Shown: positions 1 through 10,782 of the stretch, in pieces
How positions within the stretch are numbered: the stretch's first letter is position 1
Layout of the letters: each line of letters starts with the position of its first letter
Assembly (NCBI RefSeq): GCF_029953635.1
Contig: NZ_CP124543.1
Location: 3,203,455 to 3,267,454, forward strand
Source of the DNA: Halotia branconii CENA392
Lineage (GTDB): Bacteria; Cyanobacteriota; Cyanobacteriia; Cyanobacteriales; Nostocaceae
DNA length: 64,000 bases
Direction of reading: 5' to 3'
Notes under the pieces: model-generated
Databases searched by the model: none
Told to the model about the DNA's origin: nothing
Seen by the model: the letters and a program-made list of their open reading frames with translations, nothing else
Position numbers and translations under genes: made by a program

Positions 1-282
1 CCCAGTCAGTAAACCAACTGGTTTAGGCTTTTCCCCGTTCGCTCACCACTACTTAGGGAATCTCTAGATTGATTTTTTTTCCTCCAGCTACTAAGATGTT
101 TCAGTTCGCTGGGTTGGCTCTTTGCTGCCTATATATTCAGCAGCTAGTATAAAAGGTTGCCCCATTCGGAAATCTCCGGCTCAATGTCTGCTTCCAACTC
201 CCCGGAGCATATCGTCGGTAACCACGTCCTTCGTCGCCTCTGTGTGCCTAGGTATCCACCGTTAGCCCTTATTAGCTTGACC
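1..282 (-). rRNA. rrl: 23S ribosomal RNA, 5' part (runs off the window)
   Basis: Read on the minus strand, the sequence begins GGTCAAGCTAATAAGGGC and continues with the conserved start of bacterial 23S rRNA, including the stretch that pairs with 5.8S-like helices and the TACCTAGGCACACAGAGGCG block. Only about 280 nt are present; the rest lies to the left of position 1. The 5' end near 282 is placed by similarity to known 23S starts and may be off by a few bases. It is the last gene of the 16S-Ile-Ala-23S operon. Confidence 0.95.
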
Positions 283-502
283 ACTTTCTAATTCGTAATT
301 TCTAATTCGTAATTCGTAATTAGATTTTTACGTTGGTGTACAAAATGCAAACACAATTCATCTCATCAAAAAATAAATGTCTGTGTCTGCCTGCTAATTT
401 CGCGTTACTATGCAGTTTTCAAGGTTCTGGCTGAGAATCTCTCAGCAGTCTGACATTATATACCTACATGCCATGTTGCTGATTTCTCGTCAAATTTACA
501 GG

Positions 503-575
503 TGGAGATTAGCGGACTCGAACCGCTGACATCCTGCTTGCAAAGCAGGCGCTCTACCAACTGAGCTAAACCCCC
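503..575 (-). tRNA. tRNA-Ala (anticodon TGC)
   Basis: The minus strand folds as a 73-nt cloverleaf: acceptor GGGGGTT paired with AATCTCC (two G-U pairs), D-arm TTAGCTCAGTTGG, anticodon loop CTTTGCAAG with TGC, and T-arm GGTTCGAGTCC. A CC follows the discriminator A, but the last A of CCA is not encoded. It lies in the 16S-23S spacer, downstream of tRNA-Ile, as in many cyanobacterial rRNA operons. Confidence 0.96.
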
Positions 576-663
576 AGATACAATTAAAAATTGATAATTA
601 AAAATTAAAAATGAATATAATTCAATTTTTAATTTTGCATTTGACATTTTTAATTGATTCAGG

Positions 664-737
<74 letters not shown>

Positions 738-865
738 CAATCCGAACCTTCATCATAGTTTGAAAGCACTCAATAATTCAAGTAGAAGCGACCGACCTCG
801 GTTTGACCAACTCAATCTTTATTTGCATTTTGCTTTCAAGATTTGAGGGGTGTAGGTCTCCCTTA

Positions 866-2353
<1,488 letters not shown>

Positions 2354-2542
2354 TGATGGAAGTGTTTGCTTTTTAGCTCACATATAATATATGAAAGACT
2401 GTTGTTTATACACTCCAGCCTAGTGTTTCAATTTACTTGACGCTGACCACTTGCTGTATAATCGCTTTCAAACTATAATATTTTCAAGGTTCGGTTGCCT
2501 TTCGGACCGCGCTTTGCGGCGCTCTCCTCTAGGCACTTATCT

Positions 2543-2571
2543 AATATATCTACCCCACACGCCTTTGTCAA
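2543..2571 (-). promoter_or_regulatory. rRNA operon promoter
   Basis: On the minus strand, TTGACA (2566-2571) is followed after exactly 17 bp by TATATT (2543-2548). This is a near-consensus sigma-70 type promoter, and it points at the 16S gene about 190 bp downstream. Transcription should start near 2535. The leader 2354-2535 has no gene and contains GC-rich inverted segments around 2495-2530 that probably belong to the RNase III processing stem. The match is seen in sequence; activity is inferred. Confidence 0.8.
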
Positions 2572-2686
2572 CTCTTTTTTCCAATATTATTTGGAAATGT
2601 ATTTCTTAGTCTCTTCAAATTAGCTACACCACAGGCTTCTAAGCAACAATGGTTTATGAACGCCTGCTGAGTTAGGAGGACTAAGC

Positions 2687-3589
2687 GTGAATTTTCAGTC
2701 AGTGATTGCTACGTTGCATCAATTCTGGGGAAACCGGGGTTGCTTGATTGCTCAACCCTATGACATTGAGAAGGGAGCAGGTACTAAAAACCCCCATACA
2801 TTTTTAAGAGCCTTAGGTCCGGAGCCGTGGACTGTTGCTTATGTTGAACCCTGTCGTCGTCCAACGGATGGGCGCTACGGCGAAAACCCAAATCGCTTCC
2901 AACACTACTATCAGTACCAAGTTTTGATTAAGCCGTCACCAGATAATATTCAAGAGATTTATCTTGATTCTTTGAGGGCTTTAGGTATTCGTCCTGAAGA
3001 TCATGATGTTCGATTTGTAGAAGATAATTGGGAAGATGCAACGGTGGGAGCTTGGGGTACTGGCTGGGAAGTATGGTTAGATGGGATGGAAATTACACAA
3101 TTTACCTACTTTCAACAGTGTGGCGGAATTGATTGCCGTCCGGTATCGATTGAGATTACTTATGGGTTAGAGCGACTGGTGATGTATCTCCAGCAAGTGG
3201 AGGCAATTCCTAAGATTCATTGGACAGACAACATTACTTATGGAGATGTTTTTCTGCAAAATGAAATTGAGCAAAGTACCTATAACTTTGAAGCGTCAAA
3301 TCCTGAGATGCTGCTGACGCTGTTTAATTTGTATGAGCAGGAGGCTACCCAGTTGACGGAGCGAGGATTAGTTGTGCCTAGCTTAGATTATGTAATGAAG
3401 TGTTCCCATACCTTCAACTTGCTGGATGCTAGGGGTGTGATTTCCGTGACGGAAAGAACTCGTTATATCGCCAGAATCCGTCATTTGGCTCGGAAAGTAG
3501 CTCAGTTATATGTTGAGCAAAGGGAAAAGTTGGGTTTTCCACTATTGGAGGGATCAGCAACTGGTTTAAGTAGTGTTGGCAATGTTTAG
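2687..3589 (+). CDS. glyQ: Glycyl-tRNA synthetase alpha subunit
   Basis: A 300-residue protein with the characteristic GlyQ start [14 protein letters not shown] and the motifs [45 protein letters not shown] and [10 protein letters not shown], which form the class II catalytic core. With the beta subunit (GlyS, not in this window) it makes the alpha2beta2 enzyme that charges tRNA-Gly in the cytoplasm. The start is GTG at 2687, chosen because TAGGAGGA lies just upstream and the N-terminus matches the family. The length is normal. It is transcribed away from the rRNA operon, so 2572-2686 holds its promoter region. A separate monocistronic gene is the usual cyanobacterial arrangement. Confidence 0.97.
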   Translation: MNFQSVIATLHQFWGNRGCLIAQPYDIEKGAGTKNPHTFLRALGPEPWTVAYVEPCRRPTDGRYGENPNRFQHYYQYQVLIKPSPDNIQEIYLDSLRALGIRPEDHDVRFVEDNWEDATVGAWGTGWEVWLDGMEITQFTYFQQCGGIDCRPVSIEITYGLERLVMYLQQVEAIPKIHWTDNITYGDVFLQNEIEQSTYNFEASNPEMLLTLFNLYEQEATQLTERGLVVPSLDYVMKCSHTFNLLDARGVISVTERTRYIARIRHLARKVAQLYVEQREKLGFPLLEGSATGLSSVGNV

Positions 3590-3660
3590 CATTAGTGATG
3601 AGGGATTTTTAATCATTAACTTCTCTTTAACTTTAATTCTTACTTTTTGAGTTTGAGCAG

Positions 3661-3873
3661 ATGATGAGTTTTGAACAACTAAAAATCGGCGATTACTTTC
3701 GCATACCTGGTATTACCGTCGAGTGTGTCTACAGAAAGACTAGTAGTTCTCAGTGTAGTCTAATGACATTACTACAATTTATTCGACCAGGAACACAAGT
3801 AATACCGCTAACTTCCGCAGAAGTTAGTGATTATTTTGCAGCGAAGCACAATTACTTAAACAGCTTGAAGTAA
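3661..3873 (+). CDS. Small conserved-looking hypothetical protein (70 aa)
   Basis: This 70-residue protein starts MMSFEQLKIGDYFRIPG and could form a small all-beta fold. There is no signal peptide or membrane segment. FEQLKIGDYFRIP resembles the openings of small cyanobacterial proteins of unknown function, where a Phe-x-x-Leu-x-x-Gly-x-x-Phe pattern begins an SH3-like strand set. It lies 71 bp after glyQ on the same strand, but the gap is AT-rich and co-transcription is unproven. The frame is open with sensible codon use. I do not recognise a function. Confidence 0.6.
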   Translation: MMSFEQLKIGDYFRIPGITVECVYRKTSSSQCSLMTLLQFIRPGTQVIPLTSAEVSDYFAAKHNYLNSLK

Positions 3874-4217
3874 TCTACGTTAGACTGGCTGCTTTTTATG
3901 AATCAAAAAATTAAGGTCTCATTTCTAACTTAGTTCAGGAAAGGCTGCATCAACGAAGCTCGCAAACGCGGGCTTTATTTATATAAAGATGATGAACTAT
4001 ACTTCACCAAAAGCATCAAGGTTTTTTCCTTCCTGCTTCTACTTTAGCGTCAGTTCGGGTCAAAGACTCAATTGCGATCGCCTGGACGAAAGAAGTAAGA
4101 CTTGCACACTGGTAAAACTAACGACATAATCAAGGTTTTAGCTTATCCCGAACTCAGGTTACTTTAATGTAAGTCAGCCACGAATTTTATTCGTCAGGTG
4201 CTTCTGCAAAAAGTTTT
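3874..4217. other. Intergenic region without a recognisable gene
   Basis: These 344 bp separate the 70-aa gene from comEC. I see a short GC-rich stem around 3955-3975 (AGCTCGCAAACGCGGGCTTT) followed by T-rich sequence, which could terminate the upstream transcript, and one HIP1-like GCGATCGC near 4074. No open frame with a plausible ribosome binding site and no tRNA is present. Confidence 0.5.
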
Positions 4218-6575
4218 ATGATTCAAACGAGTAGTTTAATTATTTGTCTTGGTTACATTCTAGGATTGTTGTTTACGGCAGTTCCTTGGGGTGGTGTATG
4301 GATTTTAGTTTTAGGAATAGTGGGAGCAATTCTTTTTAAAAGACGTAATAGATTGCGACAAATTCCACAGAAATCAGAAAATGCTGGTGGTAAAACTAAG
4401 TCAACGCCCAATATCTGGCAGAATTTTCCCCATCCACGTGTATGGCTGGTTGCTGGTTTCGTAGGTTTGTTGGCTACTGTATATTTTCAATGGCGAATAC
4501 CTCAGCCAACTACAGAAGATATTAGTAAATTCATCCCAACAGGAAATAATAATCAAGAACAATTGGTGATTGTTCGCGGAGAATTGGTTAGCAATCCCCG
4601 TTTAACTCGCAGTCAACGAGGACAATTTTGGTTAGAAGCTACTCAGTTAGATGAAGTGAAAAATGATAAAGGCCCCGCAGGTGTGCCAAAAGGGGTGACG
4701 GGAAAATTATATGTGACAGTACCTATACTTCAAGCGACTGGGTTATATTCTGGCCAGGAAATTGCTGTGACTGGAATTTTGTACCAACCGAAGGCAGCTT
4801 CTAACCCTGGTGCTTTTGATTTTCGCAAGTTTCTCAAGCAAGAAGGATCATTTGCTGGTTTGATTGGACGGCAAATAAATATTGTAGATACGAGTAAGAA
4901 ACGACAATGGGGATTGTGGCAAGTCCGGGAGCGAATTGTACGATCGCAGGTTCGTTGGTTGGGTATTCCTGAAGGGCCACTTGTTAGTGCAATGGTTTTA
5001 GGCAGCAAAGCAGTCGATTTACCTTATGATATCCGCGATTTGTTTGTACGAGCTGGATTAGCTCATGCTTTGGCGGCTTCGGGGTTTCAAACTTCTTTGA
5101 TTTTGAGTGTGATTTTACAGTTAACGAAACGTGCCAAAAAAGCAACACAATTTACTCTTGGCTTTTTAGCTTTAATGATTTTTTTGAGTTTAACTGGTTT
5201 TCAACCTGCGGTATTAAGAGCTGTGATTATGGGTTTTGCAGCCTTAGTTGGCCTTTTCTTAAAAAGAAAAGTAAAACAGTTAGGCTCACTCCTATTGGCA
5301 GCAACCCTTTTATTAATTTTTAACCCTTTATGGATTTGGGATTTAGGTTTTCAACTGAGTTTTTTAGCAACATTGGGGTTAATTGTCACAGTACCAGCTA
5401 TAACTGAACGTTTGAATTGGTTGCCACCTGCGATCGCTTCTTTAATTGCTGTTCCTCTTGCGGCTACAGTTTGGACTTTACCTTTACAACTTTTGGTGTT
5501 TGGTGTAGTACCATCTTACAGTCTGCTATTGAATATCATTAGCACACCATTCATTTCGATTATTAGTATAGGTGGAATTATCAGTGCCTTGGCAGCGTTA
5601 ATTTGGCCGGAAGCTGGAAGTGCTTTAGCTGGATTACTACATTACCCCACCGATTGGCTGATCAAGCTAATAGAATTTTTTAGCAATTTACCAGGAAATT
5701 CTATTGCTGTGGGTAGTATATCCACTTGGCAGTTAATCACGATTTACGCACTGATTATCTTGGTTTGGCTGGTACATTGGTGGCAGCGACGTTGGTGGTT
5801 TGCCAGTTTAATTGCTTTTGGTTTAGTACTAGTTCCAGCTTGGCATTCTACCAATACACTATTTCGGATCACGGTTATGGAAGCTAGTACAGAACCAGTA
5901 GTAGTTATTCAAGACCGAGGAATTGTAACCTTGATTAATAGTGGTGATGAAGGTACAGGACGCTTTACCATTTTACCATTTTTGCAACAGCAAGGTGTTA
6001 ATCAAATAGATTGGGCGATCGCTAGTGATTTTCAAGGCAATGATAGTAATGCTTGGTTGGAAATATTGCAAGATTTATCGATTAAAAATTTCTTTGCATA
6101 TTCTTCCCAGCCAGGAAATACAATTACTACTCAAGCAATTCAACAGGAAGTACAAAAGCATCAGGGAACTTATCAACCTTTAACACCTGGACAAGCAGTG
6201 AATACAGGTTCGATAGTGGCACAGTTAATTAACGATCAATTGCCTGTTTTACAATTACAAATTCAAGGACAGAGTTGGTTACTTGTGGGTAATGTCAAGC
6301 CGAAAGAAGTGGAAACGTTATTTAAAACAGGAGGGTTGTCGCGTCCACAAGTATTATGGTGTAGTTCTGCGTCTTTGAAAGATTTAGTTCTCATGCTACA
6401 ACCACAAGTAGCGATCGCTTCTTCTAGCAACCTGGATTCTAAAGCTTTATCTGAATTGAGCCAAAGTCAGACAAAACTATTTTTTACAGGCACGGATGGA
6501 GCTATCCAATGGACACCCAAGGGTCAATTTGAAGCATTTATCCAAGCCACGGAAAATAAATCTTCTATGTTGTAA
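4218..6575 (+). CDS. comEC: ComEC/Rec2 family DNA uptake channel
   Basis: A 785-residue inner-membrane protein of ComEC architecture. It has two N-terminal hydrophobic segments (about 5-50 and 73-90), a DUF4131/OB-like domain (about 110-230), a multi-span Competence domain with the signature LAHALAASGFQTSLIL (about 280-300) and GFQPAVLRAVIMG, and a C-terminal beta-lactamase-fold region (about 545-775). ComEC carries single-stranded DNA across the inner membrane during transformation. Oddly, the C-terminal domain lacks the HxHxDH metal motif; the equivalent stretch reads ASDFQGNDS, so nuclease activity there looks lost. dprA and pilM-Q, other parts of a transformation apparatus, also lie in this window. 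Length is normal. Confidence 0.9.
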   Translation: MIQTSSLIICLGYILGLLFTAVPWGGVWILVLGIVGAILFKRRNRLRQIPQKSENAGGKTKSTPNIWQNFPHPRVWLVAGFVGLLATVYFQWRIPQPTTEDISKFIPTGNNNQEQLVIVRGELVSNPRLTRSQRGQFWLEATQLDEVKNDKGPAGVPKGVTGKLYVTVPILQATGLYSGQEIAVTGILYQPKAASNPGAFDFRKFLKQEGSFAGLIGRQINIVDTSKKRQWGLWQVRERIVRSQVRWLGIPEGPLVSAMVLGSKAVDLPYDIRDLFVRAGLAHALAASGFQTSLILSVILQLTKRAKKATQFTLGFLALMIFLSLTGFQPAVLRAVIMGFAALVGLFLKRKVKQLGSLLLAATLLLIFNPLWIWDLGFQLSFLATLGLIVTVPAITERLNWLPPAIASLIAVPLAATVWTLPLQLLVFGVVPSYSLLLNIISTPFISIISIGGIISALAALIWPEAGSALAGLLHYPTDWLIKLIEFFSNLPGNSIAVGSISTWQLITIYALIILVWLVHWWQRRWWFASLIAFGLVLVPAWHSTNTLFRITVMEASTEPVVVIQDRGIVTLINSGDEGTGRFTILPFLQQQGVNQIDWAIASDFQGNDSNAWLEILQDLSIKNFFAYSSQPGNTITTQAIQQEVQKHQGTYQPLTPGQAVNTGSIVAQLINDQLPVLQLQIQGQSWLLVGNVKPKEVETLFKTGGLSRPQVLWCSSASLKDLVLMLQPQVAIASSSNLDSKALSELSQSQTKLFFTGTDGAIQWTPKGQFEAFIQATENKSSML

Positions 6576-6629
6576 ATCAGGCTGAATCCCATAATGACGT
6601 ATCGTCAACCAAAATCACGGGAATAATTC

Positions 6630-6768
6630 AGGACTTACGCAAAAATGGCTGAAAAGCTGAATTTCCTGTTGACGCAAAGCGGCTTTGCCAAGACACCTTC
6701 TCTACGAGAGGCTTCCGCCAACGCGCAGCGTCTCGCACAGAAGAATTGGTAGAACGTGTGTAAGTTCT
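6630..6768. mobile_element. Putative MITE with AGGACTTACGCA-type ends
   Basis: The left end AGGACTTACGCA (6630-6641) is an imperfect inverted match, 10 of 12, to the right end TGTGTAAGTTCT (6757-6768). Ends of this type are familiar from cyanobacterial insertion sequences. The 139 bp interval has no coding capacity. Its interior (6671-6740) is a widespread Nostocales palindrome module containing CTCTACGAGAGGCTTCCGCC and CAGCGTCTCGC. No clean target duplication is visible, so the boundaries are tentative. Confidence 0.45.
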
Positions 6769-6956
6769 AATTTATTCAAAAAGGTCAAAAGCTCGGCCGT
6801 TATGACCAAGCTTTTGAGAAAAGACAAGGGATATATTCCCCAAACTGTTAGTTATAGAAGTTCTGTATAAATCGCTGTACTGTTAAGTGATACCACTGGA
6901 GCTTCGGCGATTCCGGAAAATAAGAAAAAATTTTTTAGGGTACTTTTATTTTACTA

Positions 6957-7061
6957 ATGACCGATACATTTAGTAGATGGCAGGAATGGCTAACTGTATT
7001 CGCTTATGTAGGATTCACAGTTTTTATCATTTGGCGCGTATTTACCACACAGAAGAAATGA
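6957..7061 (+). CDS. Candidate small single-span membrane protein (34 aa)
   Basis: The reading frame ATG (6957) to TGA (7059) encodes 34 residues: MTDTFSRWQEWLTVF, then a hydrophobic stretch AYVGFTVFIIW, then RVFTTQKK. A polar N-terminus, one transmembrane helix of about 17 residues and a basic C-terminal tail are the layout of small photosynthetic or NDH-complex subunits. I cannot match it to a named one (it is not PetL, PetN, PsbX or Psb30). There is no strong ribosome binding site, and a weak hairpin follows (ACCCC/GGGGT-like, 7066-7085). Its existence is inferred from composition alone. Confidence 0.35.
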   Translation: MTDTFSRWQEWLTVFAYVGFTVFIIWRVFTTQKK

Positions 7062-7115
7062 AACATCACCCCTGTCTCAGGGTACACTTTTGTGTAGTAA
7101 CTGTTTCGATTAAAT

Positions 7116-7790
7116 TTAAACCAAACCTGAACGCAGTGCGACAACTGCTGCTTGAACGCGATCGTCTACTGCTAGTTTATTCATAATTCCCCGGACGTGA
7201 GTTTTGACGGTGTTGGGACTGAGATAGAGTTTTTCGGCAATCTGTGGATTGCTCAATCCATCTACCATAAGTTTCAATACTTCTAATTCGCGTCCAGATA
7301 AGTTTCCAGTATTTCCCTTAGCTGGAGGAGGTTTGAGATTGTCAATTACTCGCCGCGCAATCTGCGGATCGAGATAAGCTGCACCATCAACTGCGGCGGC
7401 GATCGCACTTAATAATCGCTCTACACTTGCACCTTTGATACAATAGGCATCTGCACCGCTAGAAAGTGCAGCAATAATTTCTGTCTCCGTTTGGTGAGAC
7501 GTTAACATGACTACATGAGTTTCTGGCAGTGCGGCTTTAATTTGCTGTGTCGCCGCAATACCATCAAGTCGCGGTAAGCCAATATCCATCACTACCAAGT
7601 GAGGTTTTAATTTTAGTGCTGCTTGCACACCCAAATAACCATCTTCTGCTTGTCCCACAATCTCTAACTGCGGATGAGCCATTAATGACTGTTCTAGTCC
7701 TAGCTGCATCATCGGATCATCTTCAACAATCAGCACACTTAATGGCGCATCTGTTGGCAGATTTAAAAGATGGCTGGTATCTAGAGACAT
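7116..7790 (-). CDS. NarL/LuxR-family response regulator
   Basis: Starting at ATG 7790 the protein has 224 residues. An N-terminal receiver domain (about 17-140) carries the acidic pair E23-D24-D25, phospho-acceptor D69 in VVMDIGLP, T97 and K119. A C-terminal LuxR-type helix-turn-helix (about 160-222) contains SGRELEVLKLMVDGLSNPQI and SPNTVKTHVRGIM. It should act as a phosphorylation-dependent transcription factor; its kinase is not adjacent. A longer frame to 7847 overlaps the end of era, but the ATG at 7790 lies two bases beyond the era stop and matches family N-termini. Tight spacing suggests co-transcription with era. Confidence 0.9.
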   Translation of the reverse strand: MSLDTSHLLNLPTDAPLSVLIVEDDPMMQLGLEQSLMAHPQLEIVGQAEDGYLGVQAALKLKPHLVVMDIGLPRLDGIAATQQIKAALPETHVVMLTSHQTETEIIAALSSGADAYCIKGASVERLLSAIAAAVDGAAYLDPQIARRVIDNLKPPPAKGNTGNLSGRELEVLKLMVDGLSNPQIAEKLYLSPNTVKTHVRGIMNKLAVDDRVQAAVVALRSGLV

Positions 7791-7792
7791 TT

Positions 7793-8767
7793 TTATTCTT
7801 CCACGCGATAGCCCAACTCTGCCAAACTGAGGCGAGAATGCCGCCACTTTGGTTGTACTTTAACGAACAAGTCTAAGTAAACTTTACCAGAAATTAGCTT
7901 TTGAATTTGTTCGCGGGCTGCGCTACCGACGGCTTTCAGCATTGAGCCACCTTTACCAATTAAAATTCCTTTTTGGGAATCTCTCTCGACGTGGATGGTA
8001 GCAAGCACACGGGTAATATTTGGTGTTTCTTCTACTTGATCAATAGCGATCGCTACTGAATGAGGCACTTCTTCCCGTGTCAACAATAAAATTTGTTCAC
8101 GGATCAATTCGCCCATAATAAAGCGTTCTGGTTGGTCGGTTACTAAGTCTGGCGGATAATATAACGGCCCAGTTTCTAAACGTTCAATTAATAAATTTTG
8201 CAGTTGTGGCAATCCTGCACTAGTTTTGGCAGAAAATTTTACTATTGGCCACTTATTTGGCGTAGCTATCTGCTGGTAACTATCATCTATAAAGTATGAA
8301 TCTGGTGGTTGTTGATCAATTTTATTCAAACCTAAAATTACTGGTGTTTGGCTGCGAATCAGCAAATCGGCAATATAGCGATCGCCTGTTCCACAAGCTA
8401 CTGTTGCATCTACAACAAACAACACCACATCTACCGATTCAATCGCTATTTTGGCATTTTTCACCAGTACTTCTCCCAATTGATGATGGGGTTTATGGAT
8501 TCCTGGTGTATCTACAAAAATCAACTGTGCTTCTGGTGTAGTTAAAATCCCTCGCAGACGATTGCGTGTAGTTTGTGCTACTGGTGAGGTAATAGCAATT
8601 TTTTGTCCTATTAATTGATTCATTAACGTAGATTTACCGACATTGGGACGACCAATAATGCCGATAAAACCCGATTTAAATTCAGGAGGAGCCTGGGGAA
8701 TCGATACTTCTTTTGAAAAAGAGAAGACGTAATTATCAATACTATTCACCTTTGGCTCCACAGTCAT
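7793..8767 (-). CDS. era: GTPase Era
   Basis: A 324-residue Ras-like GTPase with a C-terminal KH domain. G1 is GRPNVGKST (about 39-47), G2 lies in SPVAQTTRNR, G3 is DTPGIHKP, and G4 is NKID. The KH motif IGKGGSMLKAVGSAAREQI lies near 275-295. Era binds the 3' end of 16S rRNA and helps 30S assembly at the inner membrane. The first 30 residues are a variable extension common in cyanobacterial copies. The response-regulator gene begins two bases after its stop. Confidence 0.96.
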   Translation of the reverse strand: MTVEPKVNSIDNYVFSFSKEVSIPQAPPEFKSGFIGIIGRPNVGKSTLMNQLIGQKIAITSPVAQTTRNRLRGILTTPEAQLIFVDTPGIHKPHHQLGEVLVKNAKIAIESVDVVLFVVDATVACGTGDRYIADLLIRSQTPVILGLNKIDQQPPDSYFIDDSYQQIATPNKWPIVKFSAKTSAGLPQLQNLLIERLETGPLYYPPDLVTDQPERFIMGELIREQILLLTREEVPHSVAIAIDQVEETPNITRVLATIHVERDSQKGILIGKGGSMLKAVGSAAREQIQKLISGKVYLDLFVKVQPKWRHSRLSLAELGYRVEE

Positions 8768-8960
8768 ATTTTATAGATTTATAGTTGTGACAATTATGTA
8801 ATTGATAACCAAGTATAGCGCATTTTACTCAAGATGATTTGGAGAAAATTTTATTTAATCGCTGTCAATCTTGACTTCAACAGCAAGATTTGATTCAAGG
8901 TTTAACTAGTTTTTATTGGTGGATTAAAATCGGGGCTTAATCGTAAGTAATTTATCAAAC

Positions 8961-9461
8961 ATGATGTCAAGCATGACTCACAGTAAAGACGATATGAATA
9001 TCCGAATTGCTCAACTGGACGATATCGACACTCTCTTTAACATTAGAACCAGCGTAATCGAAAATCATCAATCCCGCGAGGAGATTGCTGAACTTGGCAT
9101 TACTCCAGAGTCCGTTATCAAAATGCTAGAAACAGACTGTTGTGCATGGGTTGCTGAAATTGACGAGCAACCGATTGGTTTTTCAATTGCGAATGCCACA
9201 GAAAAAACGATATTTGGCATATTCGTCCTCCCTTCTTTTGAATGCCAGGGAGTTGGACGTGCTTTGATGCAAGCTGCTGAAAGCTGGTTGTGGTCAAAGG
9301 GAATGGAAGAGATTTGGTTAGTCACAGGCAATGACTCTAGCTTAAGAGCCTACGGTTTCTATCTACATCTAGACTGGATTCCAGTCGGTGTTGAATCTGA
9401 TGGAAACTTCAGAGGAGAGATGAAATTTGTCAAAAAACGTAGCGTAAATAAAATTTACTAA
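8961..9461 (+). CDS. GNAT family N-acetyltransferase
   Basis: A 166-residue protein with a single GNAT fold. The acetyl-CoA binding loop is seen as VLPSFECQGVGRALMQAAESW (about 94-114; the Q-x-x-G-x-G/A pattern reads QGVGRA), followed by a C-terminal strand with LRAYGFYLHLDW. The substrate is unknown. The annotated start is 8961, but ATG 8994 (MNIRIAQLDD) fits the usual GNAT beginning better; neither has a strong ribosome binding site. The 3' end overlaps the convergent M14-type gene by four bases. Confidence 0.85.
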   Translation: MMSSMTHSKDDMNIRIAQLDDIDTLFNIRTSVIENHQSREEIAELGITPESVIKMLETDCCAWVAEIDEQPIGFSIANATEKTIFGIFVLPSFECQGVGRALMQAAESWLWSKGMEEIWLVTGNDSSLRAYGFYLHLDWIPVGVESDGNFRGEMKFVKKRSVNKIY

Positions 9462-10582
9462 ATAATTCCTAGAACAAACTCACCTTGATTTACTGCCTGA
9501 TTAGTTGATATATCATAAACTAATCCATTTTGTTCAGCAAAAATATCTATAATAGTAGGTAATTGACTTTCTTTATTAAAACTCAGAATTTGATATAGTT
9601 TATCTCCAGCTTTGACTACAGTACCTAGTTCGATTCTAGCCTGAATCATGCCACCGGCGATCGCATAATATTTCTGTCTTTTGCTACTTGTAGTAAAAGT
9701 CATCTTATGATTTTCTTCTTGGGAAACTAAACTAGAGATTTTCAGCACACCTTTTTGTATTAAATAATTTTTGATACCTCGTACACCTTTAGCAACAGAA
9801 TCAGGATTCATTTGCATTCCTGCGCCTAGTTCAAGCGTCCAAGCTTCTACATCAAATCTGATGTCTCTACCTAGCTGTTGAAAACGACCTTCCAAAGCTA
9901 GCCAAGGTTTGATAAAAGCTTCATCAAAAGCATCTCCATCATATTTATCAAGTAAAATCCCCAAATCGAGTAGAAAGTATTTTGCACTTTCTTCTTGATT
10001 TGGGAAGTAATAAAGGAAGTCTAAACCTTTGTTTGTAGAACTGTGTAGGTCTATTAAATAATCTGCATCTAAACTGAGGTTTTGTAGTTGATAGCGAAAA
10101 TATTCAGTATAAGGAACGCTACTAAAAGAGTTAATTTCTGCTAAGAGTTTGGTAAACTTTTCTTTAATTATATTTAGATAATTTTGGCGAACTACCTCTT
10201 GATGATCTTGAAGTTGAAATTTAGCAAAAGCTACTAAATCATCAGCTTCTTTTTCATAGTCCCAAAAAATGCGGTTCCAGTCTTTAGCTTCGTAAACACA
10301 AAATCGCCCTGGCGAAAAATGTTGAGCGCGTTCATTAGTTCCCATCGGGTTACAAACAGGAACTAACCAAATTTCTCCAGCTAAATCAGTATCATTTAAT
10401 GAAATTAAAAACTCAATTAATTGGTGAATGACTGCATTACCAGCAATCTCTGCACCATGCAAGTTAGATTGGATGTAAACCTTTTTCCCAGGTTGAGCGC
10501 CAATGAACTTGTAAACTTGCAAATACAAGCGATCGCCCGAAGCCATTTGACGTAAAGCAATAGTTTCAATAACTGGCAACAT
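9458..10582 (-). CDS. Succinylglutamate desuccinylase/aspartoacylase-like M14 amidohydrolase
   Basis: The 374-residue protein has the zinc site of the AstE/AspA branch of M14 peptidases: H42-x-x-E45 in NLHGAEIAGN and H180 in DYLIDLHSS. The C-terminal beta-rich part (about 285-374, VKAGDKLYQIL and FAEQNGLVYDIS) resembles the barrel that caps these enzymes. Members deacylate N-acyl amino acids or related amides; the substrate here cannot be told from sequence. It converges with the GNAT gene, and 200 bp separate its start from the divergent ClC gene. Length is normal. Confidence 0.85.
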   Translation of the reverse strand: MLPVIETIALRQMASGDRLYLQVYKFIGAQPGKKVYIQSNLHGAEIAGNAVIHQLIEFLISLNDTDLAGEIWLVPVCNPMGTNERAQHFSPGRFCVYEAKDWNRIFWDYEKEADDLVAFAKFQLQDHQEVVRQNYLNIIKEKFTKLLAEINSFSSVPYTEYFRYQLQNLSLDADYLIDLHSSTNKGLDFLYYFPNQEESAKYFLLDLGILLDKYDGDAFDEAFIKPWLALEGRFQQLGRDIRFDVEAWTLELGAGMQMNPDSVAKGVRGIKNYLIQKGVLKISSLVSQEENHKMTFTTSSKRQKYYAIAGGMIQARIELGTVVKAGDKLYQILSFNKESQLPTIIDIFAEQNGLVYDISTNQAVNQGEFVLGII

Positions 10583-10782
10583 GAGATAATTCGGTCATGA
10601 TTTGAGTAAATTATGGCTAGATCTGTACCGAACTCAAAATTATACAAAATCAAATCATACCAAATAACATAGACTATGTATCAATATTCATTTTTTCAAC
10701 TTGTCTGGTTGATAAATAATGTTTCACAATGAAAAGTAATAGATAAAACTTAAATTTCTTCTTACATTTACCCCACCTCTTA

